Assembly (NCBI RefSeq): GCF_900607235.1
Contig: NZ_LR027852.1
Location: 468,600 to 532,599 of the forward strand
Direction of reading: 5' to 3'
Source of the DNA: Olivibacter jilunii
GTDB lineage: Bacteria; Bacteroidota; Bacteroidia; Sphingobacteriales; Sphingobacteriaceae
DNA: 64,000 bases
This document shows, in pieces, positions 8,840 through 18,206 of the stretch. Each line of letters opens with the position of its first letter. Within the stretch, counting starts at the first letter, position 1. Under the pieces are notes generated by a model. The model was not told the origin of the DNA, searched no databases, and was given only the letters and a program-made list of their open reading frames with translations. The translations under genes were made by a program, and so were the position numbers.

Positions 8840-11287
8840 CTAAAATTCTTTGTTCCCAAATTCGCTCTCCGGAAGTTTGAGTTTATTCTTCAATTTATTT
8901 AGCTGAAAACTGAGGTTTAAGAGTAGGATATCTTTTTCGTAAATATAGTTTGTAGTGGTATAGAAATCGGAACCAAAGGTTGTAATCCGTTGCTCATTAG
9001 CCTGGATGAATCCCAGATCGATATTTTGCCACTGTAGTTGCGCACTGAACCGGCCGTTCATGAAAGTTTTTTTCAGTGCGAGGTTAGGTGATATAAAACG
9101 AGAATCTCTTCCTTGAGCTGTTGGACGAGCCGACAAATAGTTAAGATTTCCTTGAACGTTAAGTGTGGAATTTATTTTATAGTCTGTGTTAAAATTTATG
9201 GCATAGACCCAATCGCTATTGGCTACATCGATCTGTTCATCGAATAACGTCCCTTTTATATGGTACTTATATAGATTGGCGCCTAAATAAATTTGCCATT
9301 GCTTGGTTATCTGTGTATTGATACCCGTTTCCAGACCATAGCTATAGGCCTTGCCCGCATTCGTATAGATACGATTTAAAATCGTATCCGTATATACGCT
9401 ATTTACCCGTTGAATGGGGTTTTTAATATCTTGATAGTATAAGGTGGAGAAAAATGACCCCTTTTTGAAAGTTTTGATAAGCCCTAGCTCTGCCAGGTAT
9501 ATAAACTCGGGTAATAAATCAGCATCTCCCTGCTCCAAGGTTTCTGAATGTTCACGCTCAGGTATAGGGTTCAATTCAAAATTATTGGTTCGCTGCACTC
9601 TTCTACTGACGCCGGCTTTTGTTTGCCACCCGCTGCTAAGTGTATAAAGTATATTGGCTGAAGGGAATAAATTGTCCAAAGTAAGTACATGAGGTGCCTC
9701 TTCCCCTCGCAAGTTTACATTACGATTTGCATGTTCGTAGCGTAAGCCTCCCGTATATTCGAACTTTTTATGCTTACCGGCGTATTGGCTATAAAGCGAA
9801 TGAATGGAATTCCGAGCGTCTATTAGACCAGAAAATTCCGGATCAACGACGAAAGTATCTCCCTGTTTTGTTGAGTAAATAAAATCTCCGTTTTGCTTGT
9901 CTTCCCTGAATTGATAGCCACTTTCCCAGCTTCCTTCGCCAATTTTTACCGAATAATCCAATTTAGCTCGTAATCCTTTGAGCGGGTTTTTATAAGTGTT
10001 AAGAGTATGTTGAACGGTCGTATTCCCTTCTATATTTTTATTATCTGTAGAACCGTATAAGTCGGCATATTCGTAGAGTAGCGAAAGAGACAGGTTGGAT
10101 CGATCATTAAATTGATGGGTATAACCAAAATTTCCGAGTACAAAGTTACCTTGTTTTGTTTGGAGATTAGCATTAAAATAGGAAGTCCTTCCTATAACTT
10201 GCTGATTTTCCAAATCTATTTTGGTATTGTTATAGTAAATATCAGCCACACGATCCTGAAATTTGTGTCCTGCAAAAAATCCGATTGAGAACGTGTTCTT
10301 CTCATCTGCTTTAAATTCGATATTAAAGCGTCCGCCGTAATTGTACTTATCAAAGCTGCGCTCACCATTCGACGGAAAGGTAGTTTTAATTTGATTGATA
10401 ATCGTATAAACGTCGCCCTCTCTGAACCCGGCGTTATCATTGCGAAGGTAGTTAGCACTTGCCGTTAAATCCCATCGGTTATTTTTATAGTTGAAGGAAA
10501 TATCAGTGCCATAACGTTTTTGACTTTCTTTATTATTGTAATCGTTAAAACTGGGAAAGCCAGTTTGTAGGTTTATCGCAAGAAAAGAACCGTTATCCAC
10601 TCCTGTTTTTGTAGTGATATTGATAATACCACCTTTACCATCCGGATCGTATTTTGCTGATGGGGCGGTAATCAGTTCAATATTTTCCACGACATTAGCG
10701 GGAAGTTGACTTAATATCGTCTGCACATCCGTTTGTACTGCTTTACCGTTTATCAATACCAAAAAGCCACTAGACCCTCGTAATGTAATTTCTCCCTGCC
10801 CATTGATCGCTATTGATGGCATATTTTTGATAATATCGATAGCAGTTCCACCCTTTGCCGTCTCAAACTGGTTTGCTTTGTACACTTGCTTATCTATCTT
10901 ATGATAATTTAGATTGGGTTGAGCTGAAACAACCACCTCGTTTAAAAAGGTAGCGGATGGTTTCAATTCTATTGCTTTTATAGCTAAATGTTCGCCTGCA
11001 TGGAGCGGTGTCAGTTTGATTACCTGCGTTTCATAACCTAAAAATCGTATTTTAAGCAGGTATTGTCCTGCTTTTAATTTTGCGAGTGAGAAAGCGCCGC
11101 TTTCATTTGTCATAACGCCATCTACAAAAGCTGAATCATGATTGTTTTGATGTATGCTTACACTTGCGTAGCTTATTGGGCTATGGCTTAACGAATCATA
11201 TACTTGGCCGGAAACTTGAGCTTCTTGAGCCAAAGCGGAAGATGAAAGAAAAAATAATAAAAAAGAAAGTACGTACAGATTTTTCAT
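8840..11287 (-). CDS. TonB-dependent receptor / outer-membrane beta-barrel family protein
   Basis: An 815-residue outer-membrane protein: signal peptide MKNLYVLSFLLFFLSSSALAQ, a CarboxypepD_reg-like domain (~residues 25-110), then a plug (FLNEVVVSAQ, GTAIDIIKNMPSIAINGQGEI, VENIELITAPSAKYDPDGKG) and a long barrel. This layout matches the outer-membrane beta-barrel family common in Bacteroidota rather than classical siderophore receptors. It lies 64 bp downstream of an AraC gene on the same strand and 107 bp upstream of a second receptor, so the three may form one regulated unit. Ligand unknown. The sequence ends ESEFGNKEF rather than in the usual terminal aromatic, so a short extension follows the last strand. 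Confidence 0.85.
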   Translation of the reverse strand: MKNLYVLSFLLFFLSSSALAQEAQVSGQVYDSLSHSPISYASVSIHQNNHDSAFVDGVMTNESGAFSLAKLKAGQYLLKIRFLGYETQVIKLTPLHAGEHLAIKAIELKPSATFLNEVVVSAQPNLNYHKIDKQVYKANQFETAKGGTAIDIIKNMPSIAINGQGEITLRGSSGFLVLINGKAVQTDVQTILSQLPANVVENIELITAPSAKYDPDGKGGIINITTKTGVDNGSFLAINLQTGFPSFNDYNNKESQKRYGTDISFNYKNNRWDLTASANYLRNDNAGFREGDVYTIINQIKTTFPSNGERSFDKYNYGGRFNIEFKADEKNTFSIGFFAGHKFQDRVADIYYNNTKIDLENQQVIGRTSYFNANLQTKQGNFVLGNFGYTHQFNDRSNLSLSLLYEYADLYGSTDNKNIEGNTTVQHTLNTYKNPLKGLRAKLDYSVKIGEGSWESGYQFREDKQNGDFIYSTKQGDTFVVDPEFSGLIDARNSIHSLYSQYAGKHKKFEYTGGLRYEHANRNVNLRGEEAPHVLTLDNLFPSANILYTLSSGWQTKAGVSRRVQRTNNFELNPIPEREHSETLEQGDADLLPEFIYLAELGLIKTFKKGSFFSTLYYQDIKNPIQRVNSVYTDTILNRIYTNAGKAYSYGLETGINTQITKQWQIYLGANLYKYHIKGTLFDEQIDVANSDWVYAINFNTDYKINSTLNVQGNLNYLSARPTAQGRDSRFISPNLALKKTFMNGRFSAQLQWQNIDLGFIQANEQRITTFGSDFYTTTNYIYEKDILLLNLSFQLNKLKNKLKLPESEFGNKEF

Positions 11288-11351
11288 ACTTGCGCTAAGC
11301 TAGGATAGTTATCGCGATAAAAATGGTGAAAATCGATCTATCTTTGGTAAT

Positions 11352-12170
11352 TTATGATAAAGCACGAAACTGATGCGGTGTTATGTTCGTGTGCTTTTTG
11401 AAAAACTTTACAAAATAGGACGGATCGTTGAATTGCAGTCGGAAAGCAATTTCGCTAATGGTAAGGTTGCTGAACTGTAAATAACGTTTGGCTTCAGAAA
11501 GGGTAAAGGCTTCGACAATCTTCTTTGCTGATGTTCCAGCCACCTTATAACAAATGTCATTAAGCACTTTCGACGGAATGTTTAGCTTTTCAGCATAAAA
11601 GCTTAGATTTCTATTGGTTCCCTCGGTTGTCGAAATCAGATCAATAAATAATGCATATAGGTCTAGGTATCTATTGTCAATATCCTGCTTGAGCCCCTCT
11701 TGTAGTAGGGTGCCTAAAATACTCTTCAATAATCCCTCGATAATTAAATCCTGAAAATGCTGCTCTTGCGAATATACATGGTAGAGGCTTTCGAAAAGGT
11801 TTCGAATCGGTTGAATATCGTGCTGGAGGGGCAGATGTTCAATTCTCCAGAACAAATGAAACAGGGCTTTTAGTTCGGTGTCTTTACTATGGTTTATAAA
11901 TTCATCCTTTATAATCAGAACAAAGCCTTCGGGTTCGCTGACGATATCCCAAGCGTGGATTTGGTTCTTTTTTAGGATGAAGATAGCGGGTGCAGCGATA
12001 GGATAGGCGGTACTATCTATCAGATGCACACCGTCACCCTTCCATAGAAAGATGACTTCGAAATAGTTTTTATGCTTGTGGGGTTCGGTATTCCGTATAT
12101 GCTTTCGAAAAGGTGCTATTTTAAATGTTTTGTCTAAACCTATTTTCTCTTTTATCTTAAATGCCTGCAT
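11352..12170 (-). CDS. AraC-family transcriptional regulator
   Basis: A 272-residue cupin-plus-HTH regulator. The N-terminal half shows the sugar/ligand-binding cupin pattern (HKHKNYFEVIFLWKGDGVH, then FILKKNQIHAWDI) and the last ~100 residues form the AraC DNA-binding domain with ISEIAFRLQFNDPSYFVKFF and THITPHQFR-like ending (KHTNITPHQFRAL). It lies immediately upstream of two TonB-dependent receptors on the same strand, so it probably controls them or is co-transcribed with them. The inducing ligand is not evident. Confidence 0.87.
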   Translation of the reverse strand: MQAFKIKEKIGLDKTFKIAPFRKHIRNTEPHKHKNYFEVIFLWKGDGVHLIDSTAYPIAAPAIFILKKNQIHAWDIVSEPEGFVLIIKDEFINHSKDTELKALFHLFWRIEHLPLQHDIQPIRNLFESLYHVYSQEQHFQDLIIEGLLKSILGTLLQEGLKQDIDNRYLDLYALFIDLISTTEGTNRNLSFYAEKLNIPSKVLNDICYKVAGTSAKKIVEAFTLSEAKRYLQFSNLTISEIAFRLQFNDPSYFVKFFKKHTNITPHQFRALS

Positions 12171-12296
12171 TCTTCATCGCTATATGATTCGTCTATAAAA
12201 ATAAGAAGGGTCCACTTAATTTCTGCAATTATTCTCTATAAAAATAGTAGATTATTTAGTGCCAATTTTAAGTGACAGACGAGAAATGATGAGATA

Positions 12297-12304
12297 TAGT
12301 TTTG
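12297..12304 (+). promoter_or_regulatory. Orphan -7 element in the 12.2-12.6 kb gap
   Basis: TAGTTTTG fits TAnnTTTG on the plus strand but no plus-strand gene follows for over 1 kb; instead a run of inverted repeats lies downstream. No good -33 box, so weak alone. Confidence 0.3.
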
Positions 12305-12490
12305 CACGACAGATAAAAGATAGATAAAGCACCTATGTTCGTACAAGCTTCGTACGTTGTTCGCGTAGATAAGGATCTATTGGGAATCAACAGCGAATCA
12401 CCTAGGAGTTTAAAGGGTTCGCGGTCGGATAGAAGTCCCATCTGATTCGCTGTTGATACGGTTTGAGCCCCAGATGGATGGGGCTAAACA
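12305..12490 (+). ncRNA. Candidate structured small RNA
   Basis: This gene-free stretch holds three nested or successive inverted repeats downstream of a TAnnTTTG element: CGTAC/GTACG around 12340-12357, a perfect 15-bp pair (12386-12400 with 12443-12457, 42-base loop) and AGCCCC/GGGGCT near 12466-12485, the last looking like a terminator stem though without a T-run. Long perfect pairing outside a coding gene suggests a transcribed structured RNA or a protein-binding site. The strand is inferred only from the promoter. No known RNA family is recognised. Confidence 0.3.
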
Positions 12491-12536
12491 CCTACAAATT
12501 AAAATACGATTGCGAGGCAGAAAGGCTTAGTAATGA

Positions 12537-12573
12537 CAGGGCCTGAAATTTATGTTCTAAATTCCAGGCCCTG
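12537..12573 (-). terminator. Terminator hairpin downstream of the FKBP lipoprotein gene
   Basis: CAGGGCCTGAAATTT (12537-12551) pairs with AAATTCCAGGCCCTG (12559-12573) with one mismatch and a 7-base loop, 26 bases beyond the minus-strand stop at 12599. No T-run follows. Confidence 0.6.
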
Positions 12574-12598
12574 CGAATTGTTGTTGTGTGACGAAATG

Positions 12599-13240
12599 CT
12601 ATAGATTGTCGTTAATGTCAACAACTTCTATTTCAAATACTAGTGGAGAGTTGGCGGGTATTTTTTCATTAGCTTTATCATCGTAGCCCCAAGGTGATGG
12701 GGTTACAAAACGGATCTTAGATCCTTTTTTCAATCCTGAGCTTGTCAATCCAAAGGTCGGCATGTTCTGACCATTATAAGTAAATGAGCTTGGTATGAAA
12801 GCATATACCCAGGCAGGGATAATGTTAGAACCTAAATTGGTTTTAAACGTTTTTTTGTTGGCTAAAGAATCACTTGTTTGATCAAATACAGTTCCATTCA
12901 GTAACTGCCCTTTGTACTTTACTTCAATAGTAGGCGCTACAATTTGACCTATTGAATTCAATTTGTAGGTATAAGAATCAGATTGACCTGGCTCCAATAC
13001 CTCGTACCAAATACCCGTACTATCACTACGCCTTGGATTGGTCCATCCATTGTCAGGGTCTTGAACATAGGCTCTCAAGATCGGTTCTTGTTCGGCAAGT
13101 ACTTTCCGTATGCGTGCTTGTCGGATGGAATCCTGTCTTTCCTGTTCCCTTCTTATTTCATCGAAATCAGTTTTATTACAGGCTGAAAAAGCAATTAGCA
13201 CCCCAAAAAGTAGAAATAGAATTTTGTTTGTGTGTTTCAT
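12599..13240 (-). CDS. FKBP-type peptidyl-prolyl isomerase, lipoprotein
   Basis: A 213-residue predicted lipoprotein: signal peptide with lipobox LIAFSAC (Cys ~21), a charged linker rich in Arg, Glu and Gln, then an FKBP domain from about residue 95. Family landmarks are VKYKGQLLNGTVFDQ, the flap/active-site region and the C-terminal IPANSPLVFEIEVVDI. It would assist folding of envelope proteins by proline cis-trans isomerisation. Bacteroidota commonly carry several such exported FKBPs (Gld/PorI-like). The domain has an insertion between the VFD motif and the GLKKGSKIRF strand. Single gene with its own terminator. Confidence 0.88.
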   Translation of the reverse strand: MKHTNKILFLLFGVLIAFSACNKTDFDEIRREQERQDSIRQARIRKVLAEQEPILRAYVQDPDNGWTNPRRSDSTGIWYEVLEPGQSDSYTYKLNSIGQIVAPTIEVKYKGQLLNGTVFDQTSDSLANKKTFKTNLGSNIIPAWVYAFIPSSFTYNGQNMPTFGLTSSGLKKGSKIRFVTPSPWGYDDKANEKIPANSPLVFEIEVVDINDNL

Positions 13241-13483
13241 TTGTATATACGTTAATTTTTTCCTTGGTATTGTTCAGGTTGATTGATAACATCTGAATAA
13301 TCCTTGTCGACCTTTTAACGTTTATATACTGACTTTCGCTACAATAAATTGTTTTAGCGGAAAATTGATATTGATAGCGTCGGATAAATCTAACCTGCCT
13401 GATTAAAAATTAATGGTTTTCTGCGATTGAAAAACAACGGATAAGATTTTAGCTTAGCGAAAACTCTATCAATAATAAAACAT

Positions 13484-13915
13484 ATGAAATTAATATTAAG
13501 CAGTTTGTGTTTTCTGCTCATTGCGGGATTCTTATTTGCACAAGGAAATGAAGTGCAGGAACAAAAAGAAAACATGTTCATTGAAGTAAATTCCAAAAAT
13601 GAGCAAGTTCTAAAAACAGCCGACGAATTGTCGGAGCGATTGAAAGAATGGAATTACTGGCATCTGGTCTCTGCACCGGAACAGTCGGATTTGCAGATGC
13701 GCGTTCATATAGAAGCTTCTAAGGGAATCACAGCAACTTCATGGGGAGGTACATCATACGCATTGAGTGCAAAAATAATTGACCAAAAAGGAGAGGTACT
13801 TTGGGAATCCACTACCTATAAAGCCAGTCCTAATGGAATGAATGGCTTCAATGCAGGAAAGGCTGTGGTGAAGAAACTGATGCGTGATTTGAAAAAGAAA
13901 TATCCGCAAAAATGA
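13484..13915 (+). CDS. Hypothetical exported protein
   Basis: A 143-residue protein with a clear signal peptide (MKLILSSLCFLLIAGFLFAQ). The mature part starts acidic and ends with a Lys-rich helix (VVKKLMRDLKKKYPQK); the middle (LQMRVHIEASKG to AKIIDQKGEVLWEST) reads like alternating beta strands, similar in feel to small envelope proteins of the DUF4136 type, but I do not recognise the family. It lies between the FKBP lipoprotein (divergent) and a siderophore-type receptor, with no evident promoter match. Confidence 0.7.
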   Translation: MKLILSSLCFLLIAGFLFAQGNEVQEQKENMFIEVNSKNEQVLKTADELSERLKEWNYWHLVSAPEQSDLQMRVHIEASKGITATSWGGTSYALSAKIIDQKGEVLWESTTYKASPNGMNGFNAGKAVVKKLMRDLKKKYPQK

Positions 13916-13951
13916 CCCGACTGTTCTGACCTTCGGCGGAAATCCCAAAGA

Positions 13952-14023
13952 TTTATTTTTATTGATTCTAAATAAGAGGAAGATATTTTTATATTTGCCT
14001 CTCTTTAGAATTAGTTTAAATAA
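13952..14023 (+). promoter_or_regulatory. Promoter with two Fur-like boxes upstream of the siderophore receptor
   Basis: TATATTTG at 13990-13997 is a TAnnTTTG element 33 bases before the ATG at 14030. Around 13953-13975 a half-palindrome ends in ATTCTAAATAA, and at 14004-14023 TTTAGAATTAGTTTAAATAA is another imperfect palindrome of the same AT-rich form. Such TTTAGAAT/ATTCTAAA repeats upstream of a TonB-siderophore receptor suggest Fur binding that flanks the promoter. This is inference from pattern and context. Confidence 0.45.
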
Positions 14024-14029
14024 TATCAA

Positions 14030-16483
14030 ATGAAATATCAACTTTTCCTTTTATTCAGTTTCCTTTCTTTGTCCCTTAGCACTAGGGCCCAATCCAATCA
14101 TACGCAAAACAAACTTCAAGGTGTTGTAAAAGATCCCAATGGTAATTCATTGGCGGGTGTGACCGTTTGGCTAAACGATAAGATGACGTTAACTAAAACG
14201 GATAGTGAAGGATACTTTCAATTCATGGCAAGACCTGGCGAATATATATTGCACCTAAGTTTTGTTGGCTACAAACATTATCAAGCAAAAGTGTCTGTTA
14301 AAGAGGGGGAAGGCCTTTCATTGGATATAGTACTTGAATCAAGTCAAGAAGCATTGCAATCGGTAGAGGTGATAGGGCGCAAAGAAAGCGGGTACAAAAA
14401 CACCAATAGTTTTAGCGGAACGAAAACAGCGACTCCCATTAAGGAGACTCCGCAATCCATCAGTTATGTAACCAAAGAAACCTTGGACGATCAGCTGGCC
14501 TTTAAAACCAGTGATGCTATCAAGAATGTGAGCGGTGTGAACCAGTATTCGTATAATAATAATGATTTTGTATTGAGGGGCTTCCGTGCAAGTAACACCC
14601 TAATAAACGGCCTGCGTATTTCAACCCGTGGTTGGGCCCAGAACCTGCTACCTTATGTCGAGCGCATTGAAGTAATTAAAGGACCTGCTTCTGCACTTTT
14701 TGCCAATACCGATCCGGGAGGTACTATTAACACGGTCACTAAAAAACCCTTAGATGAGGCGCGTAAATCAATCAATTTTACAACCGGGAGTTATAACACT
14801 TATCGAACCACGATGGATTTTACAGGTCCGATGAACGATAGTAAAACGCTATTGTATCGGCTTAACTTGGCTTATCAGAATGCGGAATCCTTTCGTATAC
14901 TGCAAGATGGTTCAGCACTGGTATTGGCCCCTTCTTTTTCGTTTATACCAAACGATCGAACACGTGTTAACTTCGATTTGGTATATCAATATAATAAAGG
15001 TCGACTCGATCGAGGGCAACCGATTTTTGGGGCCTCTTCCGGTACGGATCTGTATTCGACACCGATATCCTTTGCCATTGGACGGAAAAATGATTACCAA
15101 AATGAGTTGAATCTATTTTCAACCATTTCGTTACAACATCGGTTTTCTGACCATATCACTTTTAACGCATCTTATCTTAAATCTTTTTATGATGAAGACT
15201 TATTGGAACATCGTACATCGAATCAATATGCAGTAGATTCATTGGGAAATCAAATCCCTACATTAATGGGCATGCAAACGATACGACGTCTGCGGAAAAA
15301 TTATATTGATAATCTGAGCACTTATTTTAATTTTGATTTCAACACCGGGCCTTTTGAACATAAACTCCTGATCGGTTATGATCATATCGAGGAAACCTTT
15401 CCAAAAGGTAACTCTACCTATAATGCCAGTGGCTTTTTAAGCAGCGATGGAACGCGAACCTATAGTACTTATGATCCGCAGCATCCGGAACGATATCAGT
15501 TTGCAAATGGGATTCCGGTGCCTAATGTGCCTTATTTCGATTTAGCAGATCCGGATTATTCTATTTCAGAGATTTCGCAATATATGAATGTACCGCGAGA
15601 GGAAACGCCGACTAAGTATTTCGTAAACGGGGTATATGTACAAGAACAATTGAAATGGAATAGGTTGCAAATTTTATTGGGCTTTAGACAGGAATTCTAT
15701 ACAGATATACTCAATTATACAAAGGCTGATGAAAGGCATGTGCAACAGAAGGCCTTCATTCCAAGGCTTGGCATCGTGTATACACCAATCGAACCTGTGA
15801 GCTTTTATGCAACCTATACGGAGGGTTATCAACCCCAAACAGCCAGTACTATAGGCGATCCGGAGACTTACGGTGGTCCGTTTGACCCACTGATCAGTAA
15901 TATGGTAGAAGCTGGTGCAAAAATGGAATTCTTTCATAAAGGTCTATCAGTTACTACGGCGGTCTATCGCATTGAACAAAACAATATCTTAGTTAATGCA
16001 GGAGCGGAGGGAAATCCGGACCTACTTCGGCAAATAGGGCAACAGCAAGCCAAGGGGGTGGAGGTGGAAGCGTATGGAAGCATAACGTCTAACTTTAGTA
16101 TAACCGGTAATTTCTCCTATAACATAGCAAAGATAACCGAGAGTGATGATGTGAGTGAGATTGGTGAAATGATGCCGAATGCGCCGAAGAGCCAGGGAAA
16201 TATTTGGATGAAGTATAATTTTATGAGGGGTGCGCTCAATGGAATCGGTGTAGCTCTTGGCGCAAATTATGCGACGCGTAGAAATACAAACAGTGATATC
16301 TTGCAGTTACCCTCTTACTGGGTTGTTAACGCTGCGTTGTACTACCGTATTGATAAATTCAAAATACAAGCGAATTTTAATAATCTTCTCGATAAAACGT
16401 ATTGGGTGGGTGGTTTCGACTTCAATCGACTTTTTCCTGGAGCACCTCGGAATCATTTGGTGTCAATTGGTTATACCTTCTGA
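14030..16483 (+). CDS. TonB-dependent siderophore receptor
   Basis: An 817-residue outer-membrane receptor. Signal peptide MKYQLFLLFSFLSLSLSTRAQ; CarboxypepD_reg-like domain (~28-112); plug with ETPQSISYVTKETLDDQ, a pattern characteristic of TonB-siderophore (FhuA/FpvA-like) receptors, followed by VERIEVIKGPASALFANTDPGG; then the barrel with EGYQPQTA and the terminal RNHLVSIGYTF ending in Phe. It probably imports a ferric siderophore, in keeping with the Fur-like boxes upstream. A hairpin terminator follows at 16517. No siderophore biosynthesis or ABC importer genes lie nearby, so it may take up foreign siderophores. Confidence 0.9.
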   Translation: MKYQLFLLFSFLSLSLSTRAQSNHTQNKLQGVVKDPNGNSLAGVTVWLNDKMTLTKTDSEGYFQFMARPGEYILHLSFVGYKHYQAKVSVKEGEGLSLDIVLESSQEALQSVEVIGRKESGYKNTNSFSGTKTATPIKETPQSISYVTKETLDDQLAFKTSDAIKNVSGVNQYSYNNNDFVLRGFRASNTLINGLRISTRGWAQNLLPYVERIEVIKGPASALFANTDPGGTINTVTKKPLDEARKSINFTTGSYNTYRTTMDFTGPMNDSKTLLYRLNLAYQNAESFRILQDGSALVLAPSFSFIPNDRTRVNFDLVYQYNKGRLDRGQPIFGASSGTDLYSTPISFAIGRKNDYQNELNLFSTISLQHRFSDHITFNASYLKSFYDEDLLEHRTSNQYAVDSLGNQIPTLMGMQTIRRLRKNYIDNLSTYFNFDFNTGPFEHKLLIGYDHIEETFPKGNSTYNASGFLSSDGTRTYSTYDPQHPERYQFANGIPVPNVPYFDLADPDYSISEISQYMNVPREETPTKYFVNGVYVQEQLKWNRLQILLGFRQEFYTDILNYTKADERHVQQKAFIPRLGIVYTPIEPVSFYATYTEGYQPQTASTIGDPETYGGPFDPLISNMVEAGAKMEFFHKGLSVTTAVYRIEQNNILVNAGAEGNPDLLRQIGQQQAKGVEVEAYGSITSNFSITGNFSYNIAKITESDDVSEIGEMMPNAPKSQGNIWMKYNFMRGALNGIGVALGANYATRRNTNSDILQLPSYWVVNAALYYRIDKFKIQANFNNLLDKTYWVGGFDFNRLFPGAPRNHLVSIGYTF

Positions 16484-16516
16484 TTGTAAAAGCAATTAGT
16501 GCAATAAATGGTTTTA

Positions 16517-16540
16517 GAAGAGCGGGTCAACTCGCTCTTC
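16517..16540 (+). terminator. Terminator hairpin after the siderophore receptor
   Basis: GAAGAGCGGG pairs with CTCGCTCTTC around a TCAA tetraloop (10 bp with one G-U), 34 bases past the stop at 16483. Confidence 0.65.
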
Positions 16541-16646
16541 ATTGTGTAATAGTGAGCAAATGCGACAAAAGCGTATCATTCGCGTTCCAATGGATTTTTC
16601 AGTCCAATAATTTGGTAATTTAGTTTGTCAGATTAAAAAACCTATT

Positions 16647-16847
16647 ATGCACAGTAGAAGGATAAACCATAATCAACGAAACAGTAAACGAAGACCTAGG
16701 CATGGAATTACATTCATTGAAAAACAAAGTACACTTGATTTTTCAAGCATTTTACTGTTTTCTTTCATTATTGTACTATTGGTCGCAATTTTTTCAGTTG
16801 ATGATACGGATATTGTAACCTGGCTGAACGCCTTTACCAAACGATGA
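16647..16847 (+). CDS. Small single-helix membrane protein
   Basis: A 66-residue frame with a strongly basic N-terminus (Arg/His/Lys-rich, residues 1-25), a transmembrane segment at about 34-52 (SSILLFSFIIVLLVAIFSV) and a short tail. No family is recognised. The stop codon lies inside a bidirectional terminator hairpin shared with the convergent transporter gene, and the hydrophobic segment is well formed, so I consider it probably real. The positive-inside rule would place the N-terminus in the cytoplasm. Confidence 0.5.
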   Translation: MHSRRINHNQRNSKRRPRHGITFIEKQSTLDFSSILLFSFIIVLLVAIFSVDDTDIVTWLNAFTKR

Positions 16848-16873
16848 GCATCAGTGTTTACCGGTGTTCATCG
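16842..16873. terminator. Bidirectional terminator overlapping two stop codons
   Basis: CGATGAGCA (16842-16850) pairs with TGTTCATCG (16865-16873), nine pairs with one G-U. It includes the TGA of the small membrane gene (16845-16847) and the complement of the transporter stop (16868-16870). Confidence 0.6.
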
Positions 16874-18094
16874 CTTGTCTTTAATCTTTTGATCTTTAAA
16901 AAGGAAAAGAAATAAAACGAATACGAGCGAAGCAATGATTGCGGGAGAAATCCATAATTGCTTCCAAAAATTAACCACTTGTTGTTCTTTCAAATATTCG
17001 GTAATATATCCTGCAACCCAAAAACCGATTAGCATACCCACACCGTACATAGCGATGGTAACCAGCCCTTGGGCAGATGATTTAAAGCGATCACCGGCAA
17101 TGGTATCGGTATAAATTTGTCCAACAACAAATAAAAAATCATAACAGACTCCATGCAATAAAATAGCCGTTATCAACATGAAGGATAAATTATCAGCGTT
17201 TCCATAAGCGAAGAGGAGGTAGCGTATAATCCATGCCGCAATACCTATAAGGATTGTTTTTTTATAACCTAATCTGGAAAAAAAGAAAGGGATAAATAAT
17301 AAGCAAATAGCTTCTGAAAATTGTCCTAAAGCCATTTTGGCGGTTGGATTCGGTAGACCGATAGCGGTTAAAAAGGGATTAGCATTCTGGTAGTAAAAAG
17401 CTAGCGGTATACAAATGAGGATGGCTGAAGTAAAGAAAATTAAAAAATCTTTCTGTTTTAGCAACTGTAGCGCATCTAAACCTAAAAGTGATGCCATGCT
17501 CTTGTTTTTTTCAGTCTTAACAGGCGGCGTAGCCGGTAAGGTAAAACTAAATAAGCCCAGGAGTAGGGATGAGAAACAGCCTAAAAGAAAGGTGTATTTA
17601 AGGGCGCCTGAGGCAATAGCCTCACTTTTATCCCAATGGAAAATATAACTGATGGTTATCCCCGCAATAATCCACCCAATAGTTCCCCATACGCGGATTG
17701 AAGGAAATTGTTGGCGTGGATTGGGTAAATGCCTAAAGGAAATGGCATTGCTGAGTGCTAGCGAAGACATATAAGCAATAAAATAAGCCAAAACATAAGG
17801 ATAAAAATCACTTGCTTGAGTGGCTTGGTACATTAAAAATAACAAAAAGGCCCCAAAAAAGTGCAATATACCGAGCAGTCGCTCCGCTCGAAAATACTTA
17901 TCGGCAATCAGTCCGATAAAGAAGGGGGCAATAACGGCACCTAACGAGTGTGTGGAAAATATATTGGCCATTTCAAACCCGGTGGCTTTTAAGTTGCTTG
18001 TTAGGTAAGTGCCTAATGTGACAAACCAAGCGCCTTTGATGAAATACTCTAAAAACATCATAAAGGACAGTTGGATGCGGAGCGAAAAATTCAT
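16868..18094 (-). CDS. Nucleoside:H+ symporter, NupG/XapB-type MFS
   Basis: A 408-residue inner-membrane protein with 12 predicted helices. The start LSFMMFLEYFIKGAWFVTLGTYL and the segment IAPFFIGLIADKYFRAERLLG (motif A position) are typical of the NHS nucleoside permease family; the RVWGTIGWIIAG stretch also fits. It would import nucleosides by proton symport. It is divergent from mobA (112-bp gap) and has no nucleoside-degrading neighbours, so the assignment rests on sequence alone. Confidence 0.85.
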   Translation of the reverse strand: MNFSLRIQLSFMMFLEYFIKGAWFVTLGTYLTSNLKATGFEMANIFSTHSLGAVIAPFFIGLIADKYFRAERLLGILHFFGAFLLFLMYQATQASDFYPYVLAYFIAYMSSLALSNAISFRHLPNPRQQFPSIRVWGTIGWIIAGITISYIFHWDKSEAIASGALKYTFLLGCFSSLLLGLFSFTLPATPPVKTEKNKSMASLLGLDALQLLKQKDFLIFFTSAILICIPLAFYYQNANPFLTAIGLPNPTAKMALGQFSEAICLLFIPFFFSRLGYKKTILIGIAAWIIRYLLFAYGNADNLSFMLITAILLHGVCYDFLFVVGQIYTDTIAGDRFKSSAQGLVTIAMYGVGMLIGFWVAGYITEYLKEQQVVNFWKQLWISPAIIASLVFVLFLFLFKDQKIKDKR

Positions 18095-18181
18095 GCAAGT
18101 TTCAGTGGTTTTTTTCCTAAATTAGTGAAAGTTTTAGAATTTGTTGAAGAATTTTTTAAAGAACTACCATATAGATCCTAA

Positions 18182-18189
18182 TATATTTG
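18182..18189 (+). promoter_or_regulatory. Predicted -7 element of mobA
   Basis: TATATTTG (TAnnTTTG) lies 17 bases before the ATG at 18207, giving a very short 5' leader. -33 box not evident. Confidence 0.5.
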
Positions 18190-18206
18190 ACCCTCGAGCA
18201 TGACAA

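Noticed and set aside
12952..13296. 114-codon plus-strand frame over the FKBP gene start
   Set aside because: Overlaps the real lipoprotein gene on the other strand and has no recognisable features.
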